A stretch of DNA of 64,000 nt from NCEH01 sp043195135 (GTDB taxonomy: Bacteria; Pseudomonadota; Alphaproteobacteria; Rhizobiales; Xanthobacteraceae): assembly GCF_043195135.1 (NCBI RefSeq), contig NZ_JBAFWP010000019.1; one strand, written 5' to 3'. The translations under genes and the position numbers were made by a program. How positions within the stretch are numbered: the first letter of the stretch is position 1; each line of letters opens with the position of its first letter. This document shows positions 51,857-60,719 of the stretch, one piece after another. The notes below the pieces were generated by a model. It ran no database searches. It was not told the DNA's origin and was given only the letters and a program-made list of their open reading frames with translations.

Positions 51857-52849
51857 ATGCTCAACCTCCTCACCGATGTGCCGGGCCTCCAGGTTGGGAA
51901 CGCGACCGACCTCAAGCTGGGATCCGGCGTCACGGCGGTGCTGTGCGATGTGCCGACCATCGCCGCGGTGGATGTGCGCGGCGGCAGCCCCGGCACGCGC
52001 GAAACCGATCTCCTCGCGCCCGGCGCCAGCGTTCAGCACGTGGATGCCCTGTTCCTGTCCGGCGGCTCGGCCTTCGGCCTCGATGCGGGCTCTGGCATCA
52101 TGTCCTGGCTGGCGGAACAGGGGCGCGGGCACCCGGTGGGCTCGGTGCGGGTGCCCATCGTCCCCGGCGCGATCCTGTTCGATCTCCTCAATGGCGGCGA
52201 CAAGGCCTGGGGCCGCCATTCGCCCTATGCCGCCCTTGGCTATGAGGCGGCGGCGACGGCGCGCGCCGGTCGCTTCGCCCTCGGCTCCGTCGGCGCCGGC
52301 ACCGGCGCGACAACGGCCCACGTGAAGGGCGGGTTGGGCTCGGCGTCCGCCATCACGCCGGGCGGGCACGTGGTCGGCGCCCTGGTGGCCGTGAATGCGG
52401 TGGGCAGCCCGCTGATCGGGACCGGACCCCACCTGCGCGCGGCACCGTTCGAGCGCGATGCCGAGTTCGGCGGGCGCGGCATGCCGCAGCATTGGCCCGA
52501 CGATGCCTCGGCGCTCGCCATGAAGGGGGCCATGCCGCGCGCCAACACCACCATCGCGGTGGTGGCCACCGATGCCGTGCTCACGCGCGCGCAGGCCCGG
52601 GCCTTCGCTGTGATGGCGCAGGACGGCTTGGCTCTGTCGCTGTTTCCGGTACACACACAGCTCGATGGCGATTGCGTCTTCGCCCTGGCGACGGGGCGCA
52701 AGGACCTCGACCCCATCCGCCATGCGGAGGCCGAGCTTGGCGCAACCGCCGCCTGCGTTCTGGCGCGCGCGGTCGGGCGCGCCATATTCGAGGCCACCAC
52801 CTTGCCCTATCCCGGTGCCCAGGCCGCCTGGCGCGACCGCTTCCGCTGA
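51857..52849 (+). CDS. P1 family peptidase (DmpA/NylC-type, MEROPS S58)
   Basis: 330-residue Ntn-fold P1 peptidase. Family motifs: LTDVPGLQVGNATD at residues 5-18, DVRGGSPGTRETDLL, LSGGSAFGLDAGSG at 68-81 and GAGTGATTAHVKGGLGSAS. Autocleavage is expected between Asn230 and Thr231 (ANTT), freeing the nucleophilic Thr. Related enzymes include aminopeptidase DmpA, beta-peptidyl aminopeptidase BapA and nylonase NylC; which substrate applies is unknown. ATG at 51857; the next gene starts 10 bases after the stop codon. Confidence 0.88.
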   Translation: MLNLLTDVPGLQVGNATDLKLGSGVTAVLCDVPTIAAVDVRGGSPGTRETDLLAPGASVQHVDALFLSGGSAFGLDAGSGIMSWLAEQGRGHPVGSVRVPIVPGAILFDLLNGGDKAWGRHSPYAALGYEAAATARAGRFALGSVGAGTGATTAHVKGGLGSASAITPGGHVVGALVAVNAVGSPLIGTGPHLRAAPFERDAEFGGRGMPQHWPDDASALAMKGAMPRANTTIAVVATDAVLTRAQARAFAVMAQDGLALSLFPVHTQLDGDCVFALATGRKDLDPIRHAEAELGATAACVLARAVGRAIFEATTLPYPGAQAAWRDRFR

Positions 52850-52859
52850 AGGACACCCG

Positions 52860-53369
52860 ATGCCCCGCCTCCCTTCCATCCGCCCGATCCGGCACGACAA
52901 TGACGACGCGCCCCGGCTGTCCGGCCTTCTGGCGATCATCTTCTGGTGCGCCTGCGGCATCACGGCCGTGCCGCTTGCCGGCATCTTCACGCTGATCTCG
53001 GTGCTCGGCCCGCAGGCAGCCTGGTCGGCCATCGCAGATTCGCTGTCCGCTCCCGGCGCTTCCTCGCAGATGCTGCGGTTTGGCCTGTTTCCGCAGGTCG
53101 TGCTGTTCGTTTGGGCGATCGGCTTCGTGATCCTGACGGTGCGACGCGCGGCGCGCACGCGCTCCCTTGCGTCGGTCGTTCTGGTGGCATGGCTGATCGT
53201 GACCGCCTTCAGCCAGTTCGCCATCCGCGATCTCCTGGCGCCCGATGGCCTGACCGTGGGCGACCTCGCCGCCCTGCTCCCCGCCCTGCTCGCGCAAGGC
53301 GTGGGGGTCGCGGGTTTCGTCGGCTACATGCGCGAGGGCGAGCGTCCGCGCCGCTATTACGGGGCCTGA
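52860..53369 (+). CDS. DUF2569-like integral membrane protein
   Basis: 169-residue protein with four predicted membrane helices: LSGLLAIIFWCACGITAVPLAGIFTL, QVVLFVWAIGFVILTVRR, SVVLVAWLIVTAFSQFAIRD and LLPALLAQGVGVAGFVGYM, the pattern of DUF2569. ATG at 52860 follows GAAGGACACCCG. Probably cotranscribed with the P1 peptidase. Function unknown. Convergent with surf1, seven bases apart. Confidence 0.7.
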   Translation: MPRLPSIRPIRHDNDDAPRLSGLLAIIFWCACGITAVPLAGIFTLISVLGPQAAWSAIADSLSAPGASSQMLRFGLFPQVVLFVWAIGFVILTVRRAARTRSLASVVLVAWLIVTAFSQFAIRDLLAPDGLTVGDLAALLPALLAQGVGVAGFVGYMREGERPRRYYGA

Positions 53370-53376
53370 ACGGCCG

Positions 53377-54120
53377 TCACAGCAAGCCGCGGCGCCGCGA
53401 AATGACGAAGGCCACATAGACCCCCGCGAGGGTCACGGCGAGGCCATACCAGGTCAACGCATATTCAAGGTGCCGGTTGGGGAAGGACAGCCGCGTCTCC
53501 CCGCCCTGGGGCAGGCCGCCGGGATTGGGACTTTCATCGGCATCGATGATGAAGGGCGCCACCTTTGCAAGCCCGCGCGCGGCGGCAATCTCCGCCGGGT
53601 CGCGCCGGAACCAGGCATTGTGGGCGGGATCGTTCGCCGGCACGAACCAGCTCGCCTCCTCGGGCATGCGCAGCAGGCCGGTGACCGTCACCGGCCCCTG
53701 GATCTGACCGTCCCGGCGGCTGTCGGGCGCGCGGCGATCTTCCGGAACAAAGCCGCGATTGACCAGGATCGCCGCCCCATCCGGCAGAATCAGCGGCGTC
53801 AGCACCTGGAAGCCCGGCCCCTTGAACGGCCCTTTCGGGTCGGACAGGACCGTGTAGATCAAGGTTTCCTTGGCATGGTCGAACGTGCCGGTGGCCCGCA
53901 CCGGCTGATACTCGTCCACCTCGCGCGTCACGCTCGGCCATTGGGACGCGGGCAGCACCGGGTGCGGCGGCTGCGCCGCGCGGGCCTCGACCTGTTCGAT
54001 GAGGCCATTCTTCCAGCTCAGCCGCTCCAGCTGCCAGGTGCCGAGGCCGAGCAGCGCCACGAACGCGACCAGGGAGGCCAGGGTGGGCAGCAGCAGCCCG
54101 CGACGCAGCGATCCGCTCAT
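53377..54120 (-). CDS. surf1: SURF1 family cytochrome oxidase biogenesis protein
   Basis: 247-residue SURF1 protein with terminal membrane helices (residues about 9-27 and 220-240) and the periplasmic domain motifs LGTWQLERLSWK, VNRGFVPEDRR, HLEYALTWYGLA. Assists heme a insertion into subunit I. Overlaps the DUF983 gene by four bases. Last gene of the oxidase assembly run on this strand. Confidence 0.93.
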   Translation of the reverse strand: MSGSLRRGLLLPTLASLVAFVALLGLGTWQLERLSWKNGLIEQVEARAAQPPHPVLPASQWPSVTREVDEYQPVRATGTFDHAKETLIYTVLSDPKGPFKGPGFQVLTPLILPDGAAILVNRGFVPEDRRAPDSRRDGQIQGPVTVTGLLRMPEEASWFVPANDPAHNAWFRRDPAEIAAARGLAKVAPFIIDADESPNPGGLPQGGETRLSFPNRHLEYALTWYGLAVTLAGVYVAFVISRRRGLL

Positions 54121-54506
54121 TCGCCGTCGCGCGGCTCCAGTCGCCCCTCGGACGCCCGGTTTGCATATTGCATCGCCACCAGCACGCCCTTGAATGGGCG
54201 AAGCAGGCCGAGCGTGACGATCAAGATGCCCGGGATCCACAGCAAGGCGTGCACCCAGAGGGGCGGCTCGAACGTGACCTCCACCCAGAAGGCGAGCGCG
54301 ACCACCAGGAACCCGCCGATGAGGATGACGAAGACCGCAGGGCCGTCACCCGCATCGATGAAGGAGTAATCCAGGCCGCAGGCCTCGCATTCCGGAGCGA
54401 GCTGCAGAAACCCCTTGAACAATTTTCCCTTGCCGCAGCGCGGGCAGCGGCAGGATAGGCCCGCGACGATGGGCGAGACCGGGCTGTAATACGGTTCCAT
54501 GGTCAT
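54117..54506 (-). CDS. DUF983 family protein
   Basis: 129-residue DUF983 protein: N-terminal zinc-ribbon-like CRCPRCGKGKLFKGFLQLAPECEACG followed by two membrane helices. It sits between ctaE and surf1 as is usual in Alphaproteobacteria, and is thought to aid oxidase assembly. ATG at 54506. Confidence 0.9.
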   Translation of the reverse strand: MTMEPYYSPVSPIVAGLSCRCPRCGKGKLFKGFLQLAPECEACGLDYSFIDAGDGPAVFVILIGGFLVVALAFWVEVTFEPPLWVHALLWIPGILIVTLGLLRPFKGVLVAMQYANRASEGRLEPRDGE

Positions 54507-54541
54507 CCCCGTTCACGGCCGCAGCCGCCGGCGAAACAAAA

Positions 54542-54563
54542 CGGGGCGGCTCGCGCCGCCCCG
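54542..54563 (-). terminator. terminator after ctaE
   Basis: 9-bp GC stem (54542-54550 with 54555-54563), TCGC loop, followed on the minus strand by TTTTGTTTC. It lies between ctaE and the DUF983 gene, suggesting partial termination before DUF983-surf1. Confidence 0.7.
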
Positions 54564-54598
54564 CCGATTCCTGAGAAACCCTTGGGGCTCCGGCGACC

Positions 54599-55429
54599 TC
54601 AGTGGGCGGACGCGCCGGCGCCCCACACATAGATGAAGGCGAACAGGAACAGCCACACCACGTCCACGAAATGCCAGTACCAGGCGGCCGCCTCGAAGCC
54701 GAAATGCTTCTGCGGCGTGAAATCCCCGGCCACGGCGCGCAGCAGGCACACCAGCAGGAAGATGGTGCCCACGATCACATGGAAGCCATGGAACCCGGTC
54801 GCCATGAAGAAGGTGGCGCCATAGATGTTGCCGGAGAAGCCGAAATGCACGTGCAGATATTCGAACGCCTGGCAGCTGGTGAACAGCACACCCAGCACGA
54901 CCGTGAGCAACAGGCCCCATTTCAGACCCTGGCGGTCGTTTTCCAGCAGCGCATGATGGGCCCAGGTGACCGTGGTGCCAGAGGTGAGCAGCAGCAGCGT
55001 GTTGAGCAGCGGCAGATGCCAGGGATCAAGCGATTCGATGCCATGGGGCGGCCACACGCCGCCGGTCACCTCGAAGCGCGAATAATTGATCGCCTCTCCG
55101 GAGAACAGGGCGGCATCGAAATAGGCCCAGAACCAGGCGACGAAGAACATCACCTCGGACGCGATGAACAGGATCATGCCGTAGCGCAGGCCGATCTGCA
55201 CCACCGGGGTATGGAAACCCAGATGGCCTTCGCGGATCATGTCCCGCCACCAGCCGAACATGGTGTAGAGCACGCCCAGAAAGCCGATCCCCATGGGAAT
55301 GGCCGTGCCGCCGTGCATCCACACCACCGCGCCGCCGGTGAGAATGAAGGCCGAGATCGAGCCCACGATGGGCCACGGGCTCGGCTCCACCATGTGATAA
55401 TCGTGCTGCTTCACGTGTCCCTCGGCCAT
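54599..55429 (-). CDS. ctaE: cytochrome c oxidase subunit III
   Basis: 276-residue subunit III of the aa3 oxidase with seven membrane helices. Motifs WPIVGSISAFILTGGAVVWMHG, GWWRDMIREGHLGFHT, GMILFIASEVMFFVAWFWAYF and ATGFHGFHVIVGTIFL are canonical. Lies downstream of ctaG with a 158-bp gap that shows no coding frame. Confidence 0.96.
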   Translation of the reverse strand: MAEGHVKQHDYHMVEPSPWPIVGSISAFILTGGAVVWMHGGTAIPMGIGFLGVLYTMFGWWRDMIREGHLGFHTPVVQIGLRYGMILFIASEVMFFVAWFWAYFDAALFSGEAINYSRFEVTGGVWPPHGIESLDPWHLPLLNTLLLLTSGTTVTWAHHALLENDRQGLKWGLLLTVVLGVLFTSCQAFEYLHVHFGFSGNIYGATFFMATGFHGFHVIVGTIFLLVCLLRAVAGDFTPQKHFGFEAAAWYWHFVDVVWLFLFAFIYVWGAGASAH

Positions 55430-55587
55430 TTGAAGCGGCCTCCCCTTCCAGCATTAAAATTCTACCAGGACCTGCCGCCCCGCCGCAATGCGACGGTTGT
55501 GTCCAGCCCCACCAACCAACCCACCCGGCCGTCCGGGCTTGATCTCTTTGCCGCCTCGCCACTGCGCGGCACCGGCGGACCCAAGGC

Positions 55588-56232
55588 TCACAGAGCCTTC
55601 TTGGAACTCTCGCTCGCCGGCTCGGCCGCGCGCGCAACCGGCGCCGCGGGCTTGGGAGCGGGGAAAAAGGTGTAGGACAATGTGATGGTCTTCACATTGT
55701 TGAATTCCGGATCGTCCGCGATGGCGGGATCGATGAAGAACACCACCGGCATGTCCACCTTTTCCTTGCCCTGCATCGTCTGTTCGGAAAAGCAGAAGCA
55801 CTGCATCTTCACGAAATAGGCGCCCGCGGGGGCCGGCGTGACATTGTAGGTGGCGTTGCCGTAGGTCTCCGCCGAGGAGAGATTGCGGGCGAGGTAATAG
55901 ACCATCTTGGTCTCGCCCACGCGCACGTTCACATCCGCCTGTTCGGGCTTGAACTCCCACGGCAGGCCGGGGGCGATATTGGAGTCGAACCGCACCTGGA
56001 TGGTGCGGTCGAGCACCTTGTCGGGCGCGGCCGTGCCCACCCGCGTCGCTCCGCCGAAGCCGGTGAGCGAGCAGAACATCGCGTAGAAGGGAACGATCGC
56101 ATAAGCCGCGCCGACCATGCCGAGGGCGAACGCGAGGCATGCCAGGGCCACCGGCAGGTGCCGGAGGCGCCGCCGCTTCGGAGTGGCGGCCGAGCCCGGT
56201 TCGGGCAAGGGGGGCTGCGCGGCTGCGCTCAT
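55588..56232 (-). CDS. ctaG: cytochrome c oxidase assembly protein CtaG/Cox11
   Basis: 214-residue Cox11-type copper chaperone for CuB: one N-terminal membrane helix (about 26-48), then Cys54 (AMFCSLTGFGG) and the copper-binding CFCF at 145-148. Ends in an Ala/Pro/Lys tail. 7 bp after the coxF gene. Confidence 0.95.
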   Translation of the reverse strand: MSAAAQPPLPEPGSAATPKRRRLRHLPVALACLAFALGMVGAAYAIVPFYAMFCSLTGFGGATRVGTAAPDKVLDRTIQVRFDSNIAPGLPWEFKPEQADVNVRVGETKMVYYLARNLSSAETYGNATYNVTPAPAGAYFVKMQCFCFSEQTMQGKEKVDMPVVFFIDPAIADDPEFNNVKTITLSYTFFPAPKPAAPVARAAEPASESSKKAL

Positions 56233-56239
56233 TTCATCC

Positions 56240-56419
56240 TCACAGCGGCCGGTTCAACACGGCCGGACCCATCTTCACGATGGTGACCACGTAGAAAAGG
56301 ATCACCAGGAAACCCAGCACCGAAGCGATGGCCACCGAGCGCGCCCGCCGCCGCCGCTTCTGCTCATCGGTCAGCACGATGCCCTCACTCTCGGGCGCGC
56401 GCTTTTCCTTCTTGTCCAC
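56240..56419 (-). CDS. coxF: CoxF-type small oxidase assembly protein
   Basis: 59-residue single-pass protein (charged N-terminus with a KRRRRARS stretch, then a helix VAIASVLGFLVILFYVVTIV). Size, topology and position between ctaB and ctaG match CoxF/short cytochrome oxidase assembly proteins of Alphaproteobacteria. No ATG is available; two tandem GTGs at 56422 and 56419 are candidates, just after the ctaB stop. Confidence 0.75.
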   Translation of the reverse strand: MDKKEKRAPESEGIVLTDEQKRRRRARSVAIASVLGFLVILFYVVTIVKMGPAVLNRPL

Positions 56420-56425
56420 CACGCA

Positions 56426-57358
56426 TCACACTCCCACCAGCGCTTCGGCCAAAAGCGAGGCGAAGAGCAAAAACAGATACAGAATGGAGAAGCCGAACAA
56501 TTGCTTGCTCGCCTTCACAGCCGCCGCACCTTCGCGCACGCGGTAGACCTTCACGGCGAACCAGACCATGCCGGCCCCGAGAATGGCAGCCACCGCGCCA
56601 TAGCCGTATCCGGCATAGCCGAGCGCAACCGGTGAGAGGGCGAGCGGAACCAGGAACAGCGTGTAGAGCAGGATCTGCCGGCGGGTTTCGTCCGGTCCCG
56701 CCGTCACGGGCAGCATGGGCACGCCGGCGCGCGCGTAATCATCGGCGCGATAGAGCGCGAGCGCCCAGAAATGCGGCGGCGTCCAGAAGAAGATGATCGC
56801 CACCAGCAGCAGGCTTTCGAACCCCACGGAACCGGACGCGGCCGCCCACGCCACCATGGGGGGAAATGCGCCGGCCGCGCCGCCGATCACGATGTTCTGC
56901 GGCGTCGAGCGCTTCAGCCACATGGTGTAGATGACGACGTAGAAGAAGATGGTGAAGGCCAGCAGCGCACCGGCCAGGACATTGACCAGCAGGCCGAGCA
57001 CCACCACCGAGAAGGCCGAAAGCGTCAGACCGAAGGCGAGGGCTTCTTGCGGCGTCACGCGGCCGGCGGGAATGGGACGGTTCTTCGTGCGGGCCATGAC
57101 CGCGTCGATGTCCGCATCCCACCACATGTTCAGCGCGCCCGCAGCGCCCGCGCCGACCGCGATGCACAACAAGGCGGTGAAGGCGATGACCGGATGCACG
57201 TGGTCCGGCGCGCGAACCAGGCCAACCAGGGCCGTGAAGATCACCAGCGACATGACGCGCGGCTTCAGGAGCGACAGGTAATCGCGCGGCGAGGCGAGGC
57301 CGAGACCCGCTTCGCCACCGCCCGTCGTCTGGTTCAAGCTCACGCTCACATCGCTCAT
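56426..57358 (-). CDS. ctaB: protoheme IX farnesyltransferase
   Basis: 310-residue UbiA-family enzyme that makes heme O from heme B. Motifs NMWWDADIDAVMARTKNRPIPAGR and WTPPHFWALALYRADDYARAGVPMLP are canonical; nine membrane helices. The ATG at 57358 (MSDVSVSL) has AGGA nine bases before; an ATG six codons upstream is possible. Follows ctaD by 267 bp. Confidence 0.95.
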   Translation of the reverse strand: MSDVSVSLNQTTGGGEAGLGLASPRDYLSLLKPRVMSLVIFTALVGLVRAPDHVHPVIAFTALLCIAVGAGAAGALNMWWDADIDAVMARTKNRPIPAGRVTPQEALAFGLTLSAFSVVVLGLLVNVLAGALLAFTIFFYVVIYTMWLKRSTPQNIVIGGAAGAFPPMVAWAAASGSVGFESLLLVAIIFFWTPPHFWALALYRADDYARAGVPMLPVTAGPDETRRQILLYTLFLVPLALSPVALGYAGYGYGAVAAILGAGMVWFAVKVYRVREGAAAVKASKQLFGFSILYLFLLFASLLAEALVGV

Positions 57359-57576
57359 GCGCACTCGTCCTGTCATACTGGTCTTGCTCGGAGCCCGCCT
57401 CGTGGCGTCGCTCCTTTTTACGCGTCAACTAAGCCGCCGGTGCGGCGCGCCACATGGCCCCTGCGCTCCCGCAAGTGCAGGCAGCGGGAGTCCGCCTGGT
57501 CCGGGTCCGGGTAATCGACACCCACGGACCGACACCCTGCCGCCCTTCCCTGCCCAAGCCCCTTGTCCCCGAAACG

Positions 57577-57604
57577 GAACCGGCGCGGGAAACCGCGCCG
57601 GTTC
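57577..57604 (-). terminator. hairpin after ctaD
   Basis: 12-bp perfect stem (57577-57588 with 57593-57604) and GAAA tetraloop, followed on the minus strand by GTTTC only. A weak terminator or mRNA 3'-end stabiliser at the end of the ctaC-ctaD message. Confidence 0.65.
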
Positions 57605-57625
57605 GCCTCGAGGGAAAGCCGACGC

Positions 57626-59236
57626 TCACTTGATGCGCGGCAGAACTTCGAACTGGTGGAACGGCGGAGGAGAGGTCAGCGTCCATTCCAGGGTCGTCGC
57701 ACCGGGTCCCCAGGGGTTAGGGCCGGCCAGTTCCTTGCGGCGGAAGGCGACCACGATGCCCGTCAAGAAGATCAGCACGGCGAAACCGGAGATGTAGGAG
57801 CCGATGGAGGACACGAAATTCCAGTGCGCGAACGCATCGGGATAATCCACATAGCGGCGGGGCATGCCGGCGAGGCCGAGGAAGTGCTGCGGGAAGAACA
57901 CCAGGTTCACGCCCACGAACGTGACCCAGAAGTGCAGCTTGCCCCAGAATTCCGGGATCATGTAGCCGCTCATTTTCGGGAACCAATAATACCACCCGGC
58001 GAAGATGGCGAACACCGCGCCGAGCGACAGCACGTAGTGGAAATGGGCCACCACGTAATAGGTGTCGTGCAGCGAGCGGTCGATGCCGGCGTTGGAGAGC
58101 ACGACGCCCGTCACGCCGCCGACGGTGAACAGGAAGATGAAGCCGATCGCCCACAGCATGGGGGTGCGGAACTGCACCGAACCGCCCCACATGGTGGCGA
58201 TCCAAGAGAAGATCTTCACGCCCGTCGGGATGGCGATGATCATGGTTGCCGCGACGAAATAGGACTGCGTCGAAGCCGAGAGGCCCACCGTGTACATGTG
58301 GTGCGCCCACACCACGAAGCCGACCACGCCGATCGCCACCATGGCGTAGGCCATGCCGAGATAGCCGAACACCGGCTTGCGCGAGAAGGTCGAGACGATG
58401 TGAGAGACGATGCCGAAGCCCGGCAGGATCAGGATGTACACTTCCGGGTGGCCGAAGAACCAGAACAGATGCTGGAACAGGATCGGATCACCGCCGCCGG
58501 CCGGATCGAAGAAGGTGGTGCCGAAATTGCGGTCCGTCAGCAGCATGGTGATGGCGCCGGCGAGCACCGGCAGCGACAGCAGCAGCAGGAAGGCGGTGAT
58601 CAGCTGGGCCCAGGCGAACAGCGGCATCTTGTGCAGCGTCATGCCCGGGGCGCGCATGTTGAAGATGGTGGTGATGAGGTTGATCGCCCCGAGGATCGAG
58701 GACGCGCCGGCGATATGCAGCGCGAAGATCAGCAGGTCCATGGCCGGGCCGGGATGGCCGAGCTTGGAGGAGAGCGGGGGGTAGATCGTCCAGCCGCCGC
58801 CGAAGCCGTTGGAGCCGGCGGCGCCTTCGACGAACAGGGAGATGATCGCCAGCCCGAACGCCGGCGGCATCAGCCAGAAGGCGATGTTGTTGATGCGCGG
58901 GAAGGCCGTGTCCGGCGCGCCGATCATCAGCGGAATGAAGTAGTTCCCGAAGCCGCCGATCAGCGCCGGCATCACCATGAAGAAGATCATGATGAGGCCG
59001 TGGCCCGTGGTGAACACGTTGAAGGTCTGCGGGTTCTTGAAATACTGGAGGCCCGGCTCCATCAGTTCCAGACGGATGCCAATGGACAACGCGCCGCCCA
59101 CGATCCCCGCCACGATGGCGAAGATCAGGTACATGATGCCGATGTCCTTGTTATTCGTCGAGAACACCCACCGCTTCCATCCCGTGGGATTGTGCTCGGC
59201 ATGTGCCGCGTCGTGCGCGATAGCCTCGGTGGCCAT
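57626..59236 (-). CDS. ctaD: cytochrome c oxidase subunit I
   Basis: 536-residue heme-copper oxidase subunit I (A-family). Visible motifs: NNKDIGIMYLIFAIVAGIVGG, NVFTTGHGLIMIFFMVMPALIGGFGNYF, HPEVYILILPGFGIVSHIVSTFSRK (the active-site His-Tyr region), WAHHMYTVGL and DTYYVVAHFHYVLSLGAVF. Carries heme a, a3 and CuB; pumps protons. The ATG at 59236 (MATEAIAHD) is chosen by family; the frame opens five codons earlier. Confidence 0.97.
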   Translation of the reverse strand: MATEAIAHDAAHAEHNPTGWKRWVFSTNNKDIGIMYLIFAIVAGIVGGALSIGIRLELMEPGLQYFKNPQTFNVFTTGHGLIMIFFMVMPALIGGFGNYFIPLMIGAPDTAFPRINNIAFWLMPPAFGLAIISLFVEGAAGSNGFGGGWTIYPPLSSKLGHPGPAMDLLIFALHIAGASSILGAINLITTIFNMRAPGMTLHKMPLFAWAQLITAFLLLLSLPVLAGAITMLLTDRNFGTTFFDPAGGGDPILFQHLFWFFGHPEVYILILPGFGIVSHIVSTFSRKPVFGYLGMAYAMVAIGVVGFVVWAHHMYTVGLSASTQSYFVAATMIIAIPTGVKIFSWIATMWGGSVQFRTPMLWAIGFIFLFTVGGVTGVVLSNAGIDRSLHDTYYVVAHFHYVLSLGAVFAIFAGWYYWFPKMSGYMIPEFWGKLHFWVTFVGVNLVFFPQHFLGLAGMPRRYVDYPDAFAHWNFVSSIGSYISGFAVLIFLTGIVVAFRRKELAGPNPWGPGATTLEWTLTSPPPFHQFEVLPRIK

Positions 59237-59298
59237 GAGTCTAGTCCTCAATCTCTTGACGTTGCCGTCTTATCTTTAAGCGCCGTGGGGTCGTGTCT

Positions 59299-59314
59299 GG
59301 TCCGCGCGCGGACC
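59299..59314 (-). other. 16-bp palindrome between ctaC and ctaD
   Basis: Perfect self-complementary GGTCCGCGCGCGGACC. In RNA it forms a tight hairpin without a T-run, so it may govern mRNA processing or the ctaC:ctaD ratio. Confidence 0.5.
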
Positions 59315-59396
59315 CTTCGATTTCAGGGCGCGAGACGACGGATGCCTTCTCGCGCCATCTTTGTTCGTGTCGGCTCGACGCGTCCGGGCGGACGCC

Positions 59397-60269
59397 TCAG
59401 TTGGCGGCATCCGCAAGCACGAGCGTACCGGCGACCGGGACCTGCGCCGTGCGGACATCCGAGGGCGCGGCCGAAAACTTCTGCTTGGCCTGGGCGATCC
59501 AGGCATCGAATTCAGCCTGGCTCACCACCCGCACCGCGATCGGCATGAAGGCATGGTCGCGGCCGCACAGCTCCGAGCACTGGCCGTAATAAATGCCTTC
59601 CTTGGTGGCCTTGAACCAGGATTCATTCAGGCGGCCCGGCAGCGCGTCGATCTTGACGCCAAAGGAGGGCACCGCGAAGGAATGGATCACATCGGCGGCG
59701 GTGACCTGGATGCGCACGGTCTTGTTCACCGGCACGATCACTTCATTGTCCACCGCAAGCAGGCGCGGCTGGCCGGGCTTCAGGTCCTTTTCCGCGACCA
59801 TCAGCGAATCAAAGCCGAAACCGCCGTTGTCGGGATATTCATAGGACCAGTACCACTGATGGCCCGTGACCTTCACGGTCATGTCCGCCGGCGGAATGTT
59901 CAGCTCCAGATGGAGCAGGCGGAACGAGGGGATCGCGATCGCGACCAGGATCATCACCGGAGCGACGGTCCAGATGACCTCGATCAGCGTGTTGTGGGAG
60001 GTCTTCGAGGGCACCGGATTGGCCCGCTCGTTGAAGCGGACCATCACGATCGCCAGCAGCACCATCACGAACAGCACGATGGCGACGATGATGGCGAGCA
60101 CGAAATTGTTGAAGGAGTGGATGCTGGCCATCACCGGCGTCGCAGCATCCTGAAGGCCGATCTGCCAATCCGACGGCTGGCCCATACCGGCCCACGCAGC
60201 CGAGCTCAGCGAAATCGCGGCGACCAGCGCGGCCACGGCGAGAGCACCGGTGCGAATGAACGAAATCAT
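59397..60269 (-). CDS. ctaC: cytochrome c oxidase subunit II
   Basis: 290-residue subunit II. Signal peptide (residues 1-27, ending SSAAWAG), two membrane helices, and a periplasmic cupredoxin domain with the CuA ligands His196, Cys231, Glu233, Cys235, His239 and Met242 (YGQCSELCGRDHAFM). WYWSYEYP near 139-146 is the electron-entry aromatic patch. First gene of the operon; an FNR-type box lies about 100 bp upstream. Confidence 0.97.
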   Translation of the reverse strand: MISFIRTGALAVAALVAAISLSSAAWAGMGQPSDWQIGLQDAATPVMASIHSFNNFVLAIIVAIVLFVMVLLAIVMVRFNERANPVPSKTSHNTLIEVIWTVAPVMILVAIAIPSFRLLHLELNIPPADMTVKVTGHQWYWSYEYPDNGGFGFDSLMVAEKDLKPGQPRLLAVDNEVIVPVNKTVRIQVTAADVIHSFAVPSFGVKIDALPGRLNESWFKATKEGIYYGQCSELCGRDHAFMPIAVRVVSQAEFDAWIAQAKQKFSAAPSDVRTAQVPVAGTLVLADAAN

Positions 60270-60719
60270 GGTAATCTGCTCTCCCTGCGCGGCGCCGTCG
60301 CTACCGCAAGCGCAGCGGTGATCGGTAGTTGGCGGACGCCGTAAGCACGCTCGATTGGCCGGCGCATTCTTGACTTAAATCAAACACAAATCACTGCCTC
60401 CCGCAATTGCGGCGCACAGGCGCACGATGCGACACAAGGTCGGACTCCCCCTTCCATCGACGTGCCGGCAAAAAGAATCCCGCCTGCGGATCGCCCCCCG
60501 TCCGCAGCGCGGACACCGGCGATCCGCGGCCGGCACAGGGGCCGGCGGAGGCCGCCCCGGCCCTTCTCCATCAATTCTCCGTTTTATTCCGCAAAGCGCC
60601 GCCGCATTCTTGACATGGACGGTCAGCCTTTTAAGCCAAAACGCACGGGCGCCACGCTACGCCCGCAGTGACAGTCGCGGCCCGTTTTGGATTGCCGCCA
60701 GTTTTCGGAGCCGGTGCCC
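60270..60719. promoter_or_regulatory. divergent region between ctaC and ialB-like gene
   Basis: 450-bp intergenic stretch. It holds an FNR/FixK-like box (60370-60383) toward ctaC, and a repeat of CGCATTCTTGAC at about 60363-60374 and 60603-60614; the second copy supplies TTGACA at 60610-60615, a possible -35 for the ialB-like gene. Otherwise GC-rich with no clear gene. Confidence 0.5.
60370..60383. promoter_or_regulatory. FNR/FixK-type box upstream of ctaC
   Basis: TTGAC-TTAA-ATCAA, one base from the perfect TTGAT-N4-ATCAA consensus of CRP/FNR-family anaerobic regulators. About 100 bp before the ctaC start codon. Suggests oxygen-dependent control of the aa3 oxidase. Confidence 0.55.
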
